The position numbers were made by a program, and so were the translations under genes. Shown in pieces: positions 13,148 through 24,469 of a stretch of 41,605 bases of DNA; the first letter of the stretch is position 1; each line of letters begins with the position of its first letter. Source of the stretch: a virus; IMG/VR virus record IMGVR_UViG_3300021091_000153, positions 1 through 41,605 of that record. One strand, 5' to 3'. The notes beneath the pieces were generated by a model. It ran no database searches and was not told where the DNA came from. It worked only from the letters and a program-made list of their open reading frames with translations.

Positions 13148-13871
13148 TATAGAAAAAAGCGACAAAAAAGCTTTTATGAAAAACTTTGAATCTTTGAGAC
13201 CAGATTTATTTTTTCCGCAAGAATGGACTGATGAACAAAAAGAAAAAGTATCTGATTTAATTAGACCGCAAAAAACAAGAACATCTATGTTTGCATCTAT
13301 ACCAATGCGATGCGAAGCCGAAAGATGCATCTTTGCTTCTACCTGTCCATTACACAAAGAGTCACTTGCTCCCAAAGGCGATCCTTGTCCAATTGAAATG
13401 TCAATGGTTTCTCAGTTTACATACGAGTATATGGATCAGCTAGAAGTAAGTCCGGATAATCTCGTTGAAGTTTCGATGGTTCGAGATTTGGTAGATCAAG
13501 AAATACAATATATGAGAAAAACAAAACTTTTAGCTAAAGAACATTTTGTACAAGAAAACATCATAGGAATAGATTCAAATACCGGAGAACCTATATTGAG
13601 AAAAGAATTACATCTTGCAGTAGAGCTAGAAGACAGGCTTCATAAAAGAAGAAAAGATCTTAGAAACCAACTTTTAGCAACACGAGAGGCGAGAGCTAAA
13701 GCTGGCCAATCGCAACTAGATACAGCTCAAGCTATATCGGATATAATAGATAAAGTGCAATCAATAGAGTTAGAAAGAGAAAAACTTTTGAAGAAAAAAT
13801 TGGGAGTGATTGATATCGATTCATATATTGAAGAATCTGAGCAAGAGGAACTACCCAATGCCGAGAAATAG
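13140..13871 (+). CDS. hypothetical protein with Cys motif and coiled coil, 243 aa
   Basis: ATG at 13140 (MANIEKSDKKAF). Residues ~50-85 hold RCEAERCIF, TCPLHK and DPCPIE, a four-Cys cluster that may bind metal. The C-terminal half is charged and helical (RLHKRRKDLRNQL; QSIELEREKLLKKKL). Could be a small-terminase-like or other DNA-binding assembly factor; the evidence is only position. Intact, no in-frame CGG. Its end overlaps the next gene by 14 bases. Confidence 0.72.
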   Translation: MANIEKSDKKAFMKNFESLRPDLFFPQEWTDEQKEKVSDLIRPQKTRTSMFASIPMRCEAERCIFASTCPLHKESLAPKGDPCPIEMSMVSQFTYEYMDQLEVSPDNLVEVSMVRDLVDQEIQYMRKTKLLAKEHFVQENIIGIDSNTGEPILRKELHLAVELEDRLHKRRKDLRNQLLATREARAKAGQSQLDTAQAISDIIDKVQSIELEREKLLKKKLGVIDIDSYIEESEQEELPNAEK

Positions 13872-16800
13872 AATAACACACAACACAAAAAAAAATCTAA
13901 TTGAACAATTCAGAGGTGTGAGAGGTGCACGGCGGTGCTCTTGCACCATCTACTGCAGTATCGAATAGAATAAGGGGCAGTGCCGCAGAAATAGAAAGGC
14001 TTTTTGGTACTCAACAGCAGTTTATGCAGAAATACCAAAATTTTCAACAAATATACACAACTGCTTTACGAGATCCACAAAATTTAATATATAATCCTGA
14101 TCCGGCAAGACTTAAATCAGCGTTACAACGGAGAATCTATAGATTTTGGTCTTTTAAACTACAAAGTGTCTAAAAGATTGAAAGAATTGTACAACCAAGA
14201 AATTGTTGGTTTACAAAACGTAATGCAAAGGTTTGGAATGCCGGGAATTGCTCTTCCATCTGCAAACTTGTATGCAGCGCATATGAAGTATGACGTTGAT
14301 TTAAGTAGTCCGGAAGTTCATCCAGCAATGGCATTAATGAATGCCAGACATTTTAATATAGATCCAGCTAAAAGCTTAATTGATTCAATGATTGCGTCCG
14401 CATCATCGCCAATGACTTTTAATCAGCTTGTTTCTGGAATGGCACAATTAAGGCCTGATCGGAACTTACGACCCAATGGGTATCAGGCCCGCAGCAGGTT
14501 CGGTAAAACGTATGCTAATGATAGACTCTGAAACAACTGGTTTGGGGGCATTGTCTAGAATAAGATCTCTATCATCTACAGGTATCACGGTAAGAGATAA
14601 CGGCGGAATAAATATTGGTGATACCAGAAGTAGGGTATTTTTTAGGCAACCAGGAATGGAAGGGGGGCTAATAAGAATTCCAACTACTGGCGAAGTAGTT
14701 TCTCTAGGTCAGGGTCTTCCTGGGCAAGAAATTCCTGCAGGTGCAGCAGCAGATATAATAGATGTTGTCGTTAATCCAGAACAGGCAAGAACCAGGTTAG
14801 CTCAAGAGCTGACAGATTATTTGTCGTATGATGCAATTGCGTTCAAAAATGCAAGATTCGACGTCGAACAATTAATGACCACTGCAAGGTCAATGCCAGG
14901 TTTTGAAACTGATCAAAATTTGAAACAAGCGCTTACAGCATTTTCTGAAAGAATTACCAACGATCCTCATTTTATAGTTGACGTAGATTTTTCAGGTAGA
15001 GTGTACATGCGGAAGAAAAATACAAGAAAGAATGCAAGGATTTGTTGCACAAGCAATACTTGATCCTTCTTCCGAACAAGCAAGATATCTACAGTCGGGA
15101 GGAATTGCGTTGTTTGATAACCGGATCAGCACTGTACTCAGGCATGGATGCAATGCCGGAAGATGTAAGAAGTGCGGTTGTTAATCTATTGTATAATAAG
15201 TCAGGTTTTTTTGCATCAAGAGAATTATTTGAGCAGATGACCATAGGGGGAAGATTTACTCCTCAATCCATGGACAACTTGGCTGCAATAAGCAATATAT
15301 TCCAACTTATACATGAAGAAGCAGTTGACGGAGGGCCAGATCAAAACGCTGCGAGAAGAGTAATGCAAATGATAAGTCAGGGATCTCACATTGCAGAAAC
15401 TGACGCCTATTTGTCGGGTTTTTATGCAAAGTATGTTCAAACTCGGACAGCTTGATTTTTCTCCGGAAAATTTAGATCATCTTCCTACAAACAGAAGAAA
15501 TTTCATAAACTTTGCTAGAGATGCAATAGTAAAATCTAGCGCACCAACTTTGACTACTGATGTATCGATGAAATACATAACTACTGCAGGATTAGATTTC
15601 ATCACATCCGATGTCGGCTTACAAAGATCAATTGTTAGGGCAGAATTAACTTCACTGTATACTAGACCGGAGATAAGGTCGATAGCAGAAGAAATAATTC
15701 AAACTCAAATGCAGGAAGATGCAGATCTCGGTTTGCCAGTTAGTCCAATAACTGCACAGCAAATAACTGCAAAAGCAAATGAAATACAAAATTTAAACGG
15801 AAGAATATCATTCAACCCGGAAACTAGATCTTACGAATTTCAATCAACAGAAAGAGCGTTTTTAACATCTAGGGCAGATACTTTGGAAACATACAGAAGA
15901 ACTGTCGACATGCCACAAGCAAGAGATTATGTTAGAGAAAATATTCAAAGATCTATTGATCCAACTTATAACGTAACTCAAAACTTCCGGAGCAGGAATA
16001 TCCGGGACAAGTAATCCGTATCTTTCCAGACAGATAAGATCCGGTTTGACGTACGGTGATTTGTCTGTTTTGGAACAGTCTAGACTTTTGAGAAATTTTT
16101 CGTATGGTGGAGCCGAAGGAATAGTTTTAACTGATCACCTTGGGTTAAACAATGCAGGAATCGCCAGGCCAATGTTTTCTAGCGATACGATGCAAGAGAC
16201 ATTGTCAGAAATAGACGACGCTTCTTTGATTCAAACGATGACTGCTTTAACTAGAGAACTTCCAAGAGAAGCATCTTTGCGACAAGAGCTCTTAAGAGAT
16301 GGAAGACACCTACCCGATGCTGGGTATGGCGAGTTGATCAGGAGAACTAGTGAGTCCGGAGGAATAGAAAGATTGGCAAGAGTAGCAGCAGGTATAGGAA
16401 GCCCGTATGCTTCACAGGATCTGGCTACTAAAGCTCTTAACTTGGAAATATCAAAATCTACTGCAAGACAAGGTATGGCAATTGGTTCAAAAAGAGCAAT
16501 ATCTTTAAGTGGTGCAGCAGGTCCCGATCCTTTTAGGTTTGTTAAACATTCAGGAATTCTTTCAGAATTGGGAATGAGCTATTTTCAACCAAATACAATG
16601 GCAAGATTTATGAGTAGATCTGATACCAGTATGGGAACTGGTTCTGTTGGAAGATCTATTACTCAATCTAAAATTTTAGCAACAAATACGATGACACAAA
16701 GAATGAGGGTAAGATATAGAAATCAAGCAGGCGAACTTGCAGAAGGGAATCTTTTCGATCTTGCAAGAACACAACCAGGAGTTCGTTTGGTTCAACAAGA

Positions 16801-17882
16801 TGCAGTAGATGCTACAAACACTTTGATTCCGATAGGTGGAGCAGTTAGCGTAGACCAAACAGCTAATGTGACTGCAGGATCCCTCAATAGGGCCAGGCTT
16901 TCTAAAGTTACTGGTGAACATGGAGAAATGTTCAATATTTATATGGCCGGAGAAGGAACAACTACCGAAGAAGCACGAATACTCGCAGACTCCCTAGTGC
17001 AAGCCGCAAGAGAAGAAGTTACCAGTCTTGATTCCAGATTGCTTGATTCGGATGATTTAGTAGATATAGATCCAGAAGAAGTACGACACATGCAGGAGAG
17101 TTTAGAAGAAACAAGATCTTTTTTAGCCGGGATAGATGCGCCTTTTGATCCTGATGATTCCGAAAGTCACGCAAGAACGCAACTGGTTGAAACATTAAAA
17201 AGTCAACGGAGTTTCCATTGGGACAATAAGCGGTGATCCCGCAAGGGGAATAGAAGATGCAGTTAGACAAGTCAGTGTTACTCCAGAAATGGACACGCTA
17301 TTAGGCAACAGAACGGCAAGGGTGATCAACATAGGTGACGAAGGAGCAATACTTTCACCTTTCGAAAGATCAGATTTGGCAACGGACGCCACAGGAGCAG
17401 CAAGAGACGCATTAGAAGTTGCAACAGAAAATGCCGCAAGAGACTCACAAGCAGTAACGGTAGCCAATGCTTTAAGTGATGCAGTAGATGAAAGAGGTAT
17501 TGCTTCTGATATAAGTCAAGAAATGGATAATTTAAGAATTGGAAGAACATTTAATGATAGATTTGGCTCTACTTTAAGAGCATATCAAAGATATAAAAAA
17601 CCGGTGGCAATTGGTTTGGCGGCACTAACTGCCGTTGGTGTTGGTTACTATGGTTACAAGAAAATAAGTAAAAGACAAGAATACGACGAAACGATGGAAG
17701 AACAGCCCACGATGCCAGCGATGGCTCCAAGGCAGGATTTGATGATGGAGGAATCCTCAATGTCGCCGTACTCAAGAATACAAGATCCTCTTTCAACCGC
17801 TGGAGTAGTTGGAAATTTGGATAGAAGAAAAATTAATCATACTGCAATGGGTCCAAATAAATATGATTATCTATTTAGTTAA
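13858..17882 (+). CDS. giant virion-region protein with DnaQ-like exonuclease motif, 1338 aa, eight +1 shifts
   Basis: ATG at 13858 (MPRNRITHNT). Eight CGG codons, each followed by a +1 shift: 13930, 14129, 14460, 15010, 15122, 15444, 15988 and 17207 (first base of each). Every site is in frame after all earlier shifts, and the final frame runs to TAA at 17882. A DxE motif MIDSETTGLG (D222, E224) and FKNARFDVEQ resemble ExoI and ExoII of DEDD exonucleases. The rest is helical and Ala/Arg-rich, with a membrane-like segment near the end (IGLAALTAVGVGYYGY). The length and position suggest an internal or ejected virion protein; this is inference. Confidence 0.85.
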
Positions 17883-17898
17883 ATTACGGAGAAATGTT

Positions 17899-18707
17899 AT
17901 GCCAGCAATAAGACAAATGGCGGGTAGGGCAGCAAATTTCATATCGCGTCGTATGGGCCCTGCTTTCGGCCCACGAGTACCTTTGGGTAATAGGGTTGGA
18001 AGATTTGCTGGTCGCATGGGTGCGGTTGGTCGAGCCGTATCCAATGCTCCTGGTGTTAAAAAAGCTGGAATGGGCCTACTTATTGGTGGCGCAGCAGTAG
18101 CTGGATTGGTCGCAGGTACAAAGTCTATTTTTGACGCTGCTCAAGATGTGGCTTTTGATGATCCGGAAGCGGACAGAAAATTTACTGGACAAGATTTTGG
18201 TCCTGGTTTTTATGCTTCTCAAATGGTTGGTGGACCGGTTGCATCGGCAGGTAGAGCACTTTCCCCTTTGGGTGCTGGAGGTAGAGCTAAAGCCGCTTTC
18301 ATGACTGGGGTTGGCGGAATTGCCGCAACTGCTGGAGGTATTTCTTTGGCGGCAGGAGGTTTTGGTGCGATTCGGAGTATCAAAAGGTTTAGACAAAATC
18401 AAAGACAGATTTCTCAATAGACCGATAAATACCGGTGCATCAAGAATTATCGGTTCTTTAGGCAGAAGCAGCATGAAAATGGGTGGCGCACTTAGTCTGA
18501 CTGCTGCAGGGGTTGCTGCTGGTGGATTATATATGGCTAAAAAAAGTTTTGATGGAGCAGCTCGAAGAATGCAAGACAGTCCATATGTTGATCAAAGAAG
18601 AAGAATGCAAGGTCAAAATATAAATGATACTCCGTCGATAAGAAGAAGACTTGGTGCTTCGGGTGAAATGGTTTTACGGAATGCAAAACTCTAGAAGAGG
18701 ATATTAA
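17899..18707 (+). CDS. Gly/Ala-rich virion-region protein, 268 aa, two +1 shifts at CGG
   Basis: ATG at 17899 (MPAIRQMAGRAANF) after GGAG. Shifts at CGG 18373-18375 (ATT CGG AGT) and 18677-18679 (TTA CGG AAT). The second lies just before an in-frame TAG at 18692 and moves the end to TAA 18705-18707, two bases before the next ATG. Three hydrophobic Gly/Ala helices (GMGLLIGGAAVAGLVAG; AATAGGISLAAGGFG; AAGVAAGGLYMA) suggest a membrane-active virion protein. Confidence 0.8.
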
Positions 18708-18709
18708 AA

Positions 18710-21001
18710 ATGCCAATTGATCCAATGACACGGTGAAGCTAGATACGGTGATGCAGCAGAAGTAGAACAAGGTTCTAGTCCTTTTGGTGTATATCAGGAG
18801 TTTACGGCTCCAACTTCTATCCAAGCCTTTATGGGCTTCAATGCGATGAGAGGTTCAAACACCATAATGAAGGGTGGTTTTCTAGACACCAATAGAACCA
18901 CCGGAGCCTTTTTTAGAAGAAATGATACCCTAAGAAGATTTACAGGATCTGGTTCGACTAGAAGATTAACAGGAACTAGATATGCTGACATGGTTGGTGG
19001 CCGATTCAGTCCGGGCTCTTCAGTTTTTGGTGGATTTTTCCAAACCTTGGGATCAAGAAGAAAAAAAGCTGACTTATCTGTTGGACATGCTTTTAGTAGC
19101 GGGACTGGTTTAGCGCAACTTGATAATGCCGAAGACATAATGAGAGGTTTGGCTAAAGGTGCCGATGGCGGCATACCGATGCCAAAATCAAGACCTAGAT
19201 TAGTTAATCACCTTGATCCAAGGTCAATGTTTAGAATGCATTCTAATTCTGCAATGATTCAAGCTCCTGGCATGTATTCCCCAATTGGATCAATGGCAAG
19301 AACTATTGGTGGATTTGTACAACATTCTAATATTGGTAAAACGGTAATGGGTGAAGCCAGGGCATATCGTGCAGCTATGTCGGCTAACATTAATGGTACT
19401 GTTGGAAGGGGTTTATTAGCAGAGGGAGGTCGAACCGCAGAACAAGTGCAAGGCATGCTCAGACATAGAGCAGCTGGAGATGATCTTGAGATAATGAGTG
19501 GTGGATTTTTTGCTCAACTTAGAGCTGGCAATAAACAAACGATTCTAGAAAAGAAAATAGCGGCCAGACAAGCGGCAGGAAAAGATGTAACAAAATTAAG
19601 TAAAAGACTTGCACAAGCACAACAATATTCAATAGACGCTGCGCGTTTTAACAATCCCGGAGTAGACCCTTTTAATACAAAACAAATTACCCTTAGAGAA
19701 CTGCAAGCGGCACAGGTAAATGCCAGAACGACTACAGGTAAAAAGGCTACGACGGCACTTCATTTTGGAAGTCCAGCAACTCATAGGGTGGGTGGTCCTG
19801 GATTGGCCAAAGAAGCATATTTTATGGAGGGAGTAGATGATGCGAGCAAGAGAATTGTCAACCTTTCTAAGACTGCAGGAGGAGGATTTGAAGCTGTTGA
19901 TGAATTGAGTGGCAATAGAATATCATTGAATAATTCTGTAGGATCTAGCTTGTATGGATCTCAATCACCGGGCTACAGCGCAAACGTTCTTGCATCGCAA
20001 CATAGAGGACAGTTAACACAAAGAATGCACGGCTACATACAGGGAGCCACAGGTTATGGTAGGGCGGGAGGATTAACTGGTCAAGCTTTGGCTGGAGCTC
20101 AATCGGCGCAAAGAGACATGCAAATGCTCATGGAGATAATGGAAGGCAGAGGGACCGCAACTAGATCCGGATTTGCTACACGTGCCGGAAAAGTAGCTGA
20201 TATGCGAGCAGGAAGTGCGACTTTCCAAACAACTGGAAGAGAACTACTTGATGATATAGCAAAAGTTGGTGCAGACGATATTACCAAGGTGCGGAAGTTT
20301 TGCTAATCGAGGCGGCGGCGCAGGAAGAAGAGCTCTTCTTACAGAACAAGAAATTTTGAGACAATTTGATCCATCAGACAGAACTCTTCGTAGGCTTGGC
20401 GTAGATGCCGCCGACGATGCGGCAATGAAGGTGATGGCTCGAACCACCGCTGATGACATATTTACGATATCATTAGATCGAGCCGGAGGAGCGATGGCAA
20501 CAAACAGCAGGTTAGCTACTGGCACTGGTGCATTAAAGCCTGTGACTAGAGAAATAGCAGAAATGACTGCTGGAAGAGTCGCTGGAAAAGAAGTTGCTCA
20601 TGAGGCATTAGAAAGAGGCCGGAGCAAATCTTTTTAAGATGTATGGAGCAAAAGGTGGATTTCAAGCTTTAGCTACAAAACAAGGAGCAAAACTAGCTTT
20701 AGCAAGATATGCCGTACCAGCCATGAGTATAGCTAATCCAATATTGACCGCACAAGCGGTGTATGATATAACAAAATTGGTAGCGACAAAAGTAATAGGT
20801 GGAGGAGCTAAACTCGCCCGAGACGCCATGAAATCAATGCAAGGAACAATTAATAAACCAGCATTTGGAATGGGATATGTAGACAATGAAGTAGCGGCAA
20901 CCTCAAGAGCAAGAGGAGTGATGGCAATACAAAACTCAAGACTAAACGCAAGAAGCGCATTGGGGTCCGAAGGCGGAATGCTCGCCGCGCACTTTGGTTA
21001 A
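18710..21001 (+). CDS. large virion-region protein, 762 aa, three +1 shifts at CGG
   Basis: ATG at 18710 (MPIDPMT) with GAGGA upstream. The eighth codon is CGG followed at once by TGA (18731-18736); the +1 shift gives GEARYGDAAEVEQ. Two more shifts at 20292 (GTG CGG AAG) and 20620 (GGC CGG AGC) lead to TAA at 21001. Rich in Gly, Ala, Arg and Met. No catalytic motif seen. Likely a tape-measure-like or internal virion protein judging by size and location, which is weak evidence. Confidence 0.82.
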
Positions 21002-21004
21002 ATT

Positions 21005-22871
21005 ATGACTAGCTTAAAACAAAAAACAAAACAATTCAGACAAAAACTTGAATCTCTTTCAAAAGAAGATTTGCTCGAAATAATAAGATCTCAAGACTTT
21101 GAAACGATCAAACAGATAAACAGAATAGAATGGGTTTTTGAAAATAAGTTGTCACACTTGACGTGGGCAGACGGAACACAAGTCGAATCTAGACCTTTGA
21201 CAAACAAGGAACTTTCCCTCTTAGTTGACGAACCTTTTGAAGTAGATTCGAACTTGCTGAGTGCGGGTTTGTCGGCTGAGCAACAAAAACAAATTCATAT
21301 AGCTAAGGATCCCTGTTTGTGGGCTAGGCATTTTTTGGACATTGAAACAAGAGTGTATCAAACGTTGATGTTAAGAGATCCTTCTTTAAGAAAAGTTCTT
21401 AGAGCAGGAAGACGTTTGGGTAAAACTTTTACTATGGCCGTTTACTTATTGCATTACAGTTACACACACAAAGACGGAAGATGTCTAGTCGTTGCTCCCA
21501 TGAAATCTCATGTTGAATTGATATATCAAGAAATTGTTAGATTAGCATCAAAAAATGATATAGTCTTTAATTCTATAACTAGAAAAGTAACAAGTCCACA
21601 ATTCATGATACAGTTTTCGAATGGTTCGACTATCAGGTTCTTTACCTCCGGAATGAGATCAGGAGGCAAGTCTGACGTTGCTCGTGGTCAAGAAGCTCAC
21701 GTTATAGTTCTTGACGAAATGGACTACATGCATAACGATGATCTTGACGCCCTTTACGCAATGCTTCAAAAAACTGCAGAAGATCAGCCTGACAAAGTTT
21801 TGATAGGAGCTTCTACTCCTACTGGCAGAAGAGAAAAATTTTGGGAGTGGTGCAGAAATGCAAGATTTAAAGAGTTTTGGTTTCCTTCATATGCAAATCC
21901 ATTTTTTTCAAAGGAGCAAGAAGAAGAATTTAGAGAACAATATTCTGCAATGGGATATCGACATGAAATAGAAGCAGACTGGGGCGAAGATTCAGAGGGT
22001 GTATATCCCAGAAAATTTGTGGATGAAGCTTTTGCAAACGATGGATGGTCCTACATACCGGAAATAAATTCTGCAAGAAGTTTTCATGTCATGGGAATAG
22101 ACTGGGATAAATACGGGGCAGGAACCAACATAGTCGTTTTAGAGGTATGTTCTAACAACTATGAGCAAAATGATTTCAGGGATAAAGTAAGAATCTCTCA
22201 CAGAGAAGAAATAGAAAAATCAGAATATACTTTAACCAAAGCGGTCGACAGAGTAATAGAGCTAAATGCGTCGCTTAATCCAAAACATATTTATGTAGAC
22301 AGAGGATTCGGAGAAGTTCAAGTAGAGCTTTTACATAAACACGGAGTAGAAAATCCTCACACAAGACTAAGAGAAAAAGTTAAGGGACTAAGCTTTGCGG
22401 AAACAATCGACGTTAGAGATCCGTATACTAAATTAATGATTAAAAAAGAATTAAAACCCTACATGGTTGATAATCTTAGACAATACCTGGAAAGAGGTCA
22501 ACTTTGTATTCCGTCAACAGATGATGAAATGTACATGCAACTAATATCTTATGTGGTAGTAAGAACCACTCAAACTGGTAGACCTGTTTTTGAAGCTTCT
22601 GGTTCTGCCGTAGACCACGCACACGACGCTCTTCTTCTGGCGCTTTTGGCGGTCGCAGAAAATTATGGAGAATTTAGTAAAACACGTGCTGCCACAAACA
22701 TAGAAACTGTCTCAAATACCTTCTTCATTCCTCAGCAACAATTTATTAATTCGGGAAATGATTCAGGAGAAAAAGGTCCGACAAGTAGAGTTGATAAATT
22801 AAAGTATGATAAAATGAAAGTTCGGATTTAGAAAAAAAACAACTAAAACTGTTAAAAGAAATATGTTTTAA
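21005..22871 (+). CDS. terL: terminase large subunit, 621 aa with +1 extension
   Basis: ATG at 21005. ATPase: Walker A-like RAGRRLGKT (133-141), Walker B VIVLDEMD (233-240), coupling motif ASTPTG. RNase H-type nuclease: GIDWDKYGAG, YVDRGFGEV and VDHAHDAL supply the acidic residues. It cuts and packages the genome through the portal. The zero frame ends KMKVRI, 53 bases before the next gene. Its only in-frame CGG (22823-22825) allows a +1 shift to GFRKKTTKTVKRNMF, ending at TAA 22871 next to the following SD. The basic tail is predicted, not proven. Confidence 0.95.
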
Positions 22872-22882
22872 GGAAAATTAAT

Positions 22883-24464
22883 ATGTCTATCAACACTCCA
22901 AATACGCCGGGTTCGTCAAATCTTTATACTTACGACGTTAAGCCTGAAGTTGATTCTTTGATAGAAGAAAACATAAGGAATCAACAAGATTTAGATAATC
23001 TTAATTTTATTTTGCCTGGTGCAGCATCTTCGGTTCGTTTTGATCAAGTTCCAATAGTCTCTGTTAAATCAGAACTGCTATCAACGTATAATATAATTAA
23101 CAATCTTTTGGCTGAGTTAATTACCACTCTATCAAATGTAGATATTCGTTCCGATTTAACAACAGGTTTAATTAACGCACATCATGAAGTTTGTGATCAA
23201 GTTTTATCAAAAAAAATAAAAGACGCTCCTAGTCACATCAGTTTTGAAGAATATTCTTATTGTCTCAGAAGTAAAACACGAGCCTGTAGATTATTGATTG
23301 CTGAATATGAAATTTTGATTTCTGGAACAGTCGTCGGATATTACTACGACATAATGTCAGTTTATAATTCTATAGCAGAAGAAGTAAGGCAATTGATTAA
23401 ATTTATGGACATAACAATAGGGGAGGAATATGACGATGAAGTCGAGCAAACTTTATCAAAAGAAATTTTTTACTGGGCAAAATCGTACAAAGAATATACG
23501 CAACTGTTTGCCAAAGAAGTCTTCGCAAACCCACCAACAATTCCAGAGACCGAAATGGATTCTATCGGCCAAATTCAAGCAGCACAATTCAAAGCATTTT
23601 TTTCGATCAAAGTAAATTCGTATAATTCAGAAGTTAAAAAACTTCTTCGGTCTTTTAAAAAGAGAGTTAGTAGACACATGTGAAATGTACTACATGAATT
23701 TTTTAAGTCCGGCAGTAAAATCTAGAAGTTTAGTAGTCTATCCTTTGGAATTAGGTCTCTTGTCGAGCAACATGAAAAAATCTGCGCCACTACTTGCCAA
23801 AGAGGTAGTTACTGCCTCTTCCACGGTAAATGGCAATCTTGCATCTTTATTAGCCGACTTTAAGCAAAGAAAAATTAATACAGAGAATAGGTTGATGGGT
23901 ATTCTGGCAATGATTAGAGAAAAATATAAGTACTCATCTTATATCGCTCAAATGGAAAAAAAATCCGGAATTAAGAGTGATCAAATTTTTACCATTCCTA
24001 CAGATAGTTCGTTTGATGCATATTTCGCTAATTCCTACATTAGTGAAGAAAAAAGACAAAGCTTAACATCAAGTCATAAATATTTTTCAAATTTAGAAGA
24101 GGACGATCATCCGCAGTATCTACTAAAAACAGGGGGAGAAATATCGGGCGATATTATGATGACCGATAATTCTACTGTAGGTGGGATACATATACCAACT
24201 CATTCTCATGACGGTTCAGATGGAAGTGTAAAAATAAAAGCAAGTTCAATAGACTATTCACAAGATAGAAGCGAAGTATCAGAAGTGAGCTCAGAAAAAA
24301 TATTGATAGATGTAGATAGTTTTAGTCAAAAAATAACTTTAGCAGGCGATCCCTTAATCGACATGACTGTAAGTGTTAAGTTAGATGAAAATCTGAATTT
24401 AGATGATGACAGGTATGAAATAAGAATAACTTACACAGAATTAGAAAAACAAGAAACGCTGTAA
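22883..24464 (+). CDS. tail/baseplate protein with DHP fibre motif, 526 aa, one +1 shift
   Basis: ATG at 22883 (MSINTPNTPGSSNLY) after AAGGA. Zero frame ends at 23683; skipping C at CGG 23648-23650 (CTT CGG TCT) joins it to the reading frame of the next ORF, giving GLLKRELVDTC. The N-terminal half is helical. The C-terminal third has EDDHPQYLLKTGG and PTHSHDGSDGS, typical of phage fibre and fibre-attachment proteins. Likely a baseplate or fibre connector. Confidence 0.85.
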
Positions 24465-24469
24465 ACGTC

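Noticed and set aside
11870-13950. Bypass elements (hairpins skipped by ribosomes)
   Set aside because: Inverted repeats surround two sites (GACCGT/ACGGTC at 11870-11899; GGTGCA/TGCACC at 13925-13948), but most other sites have none, and skipping a single base explains all.
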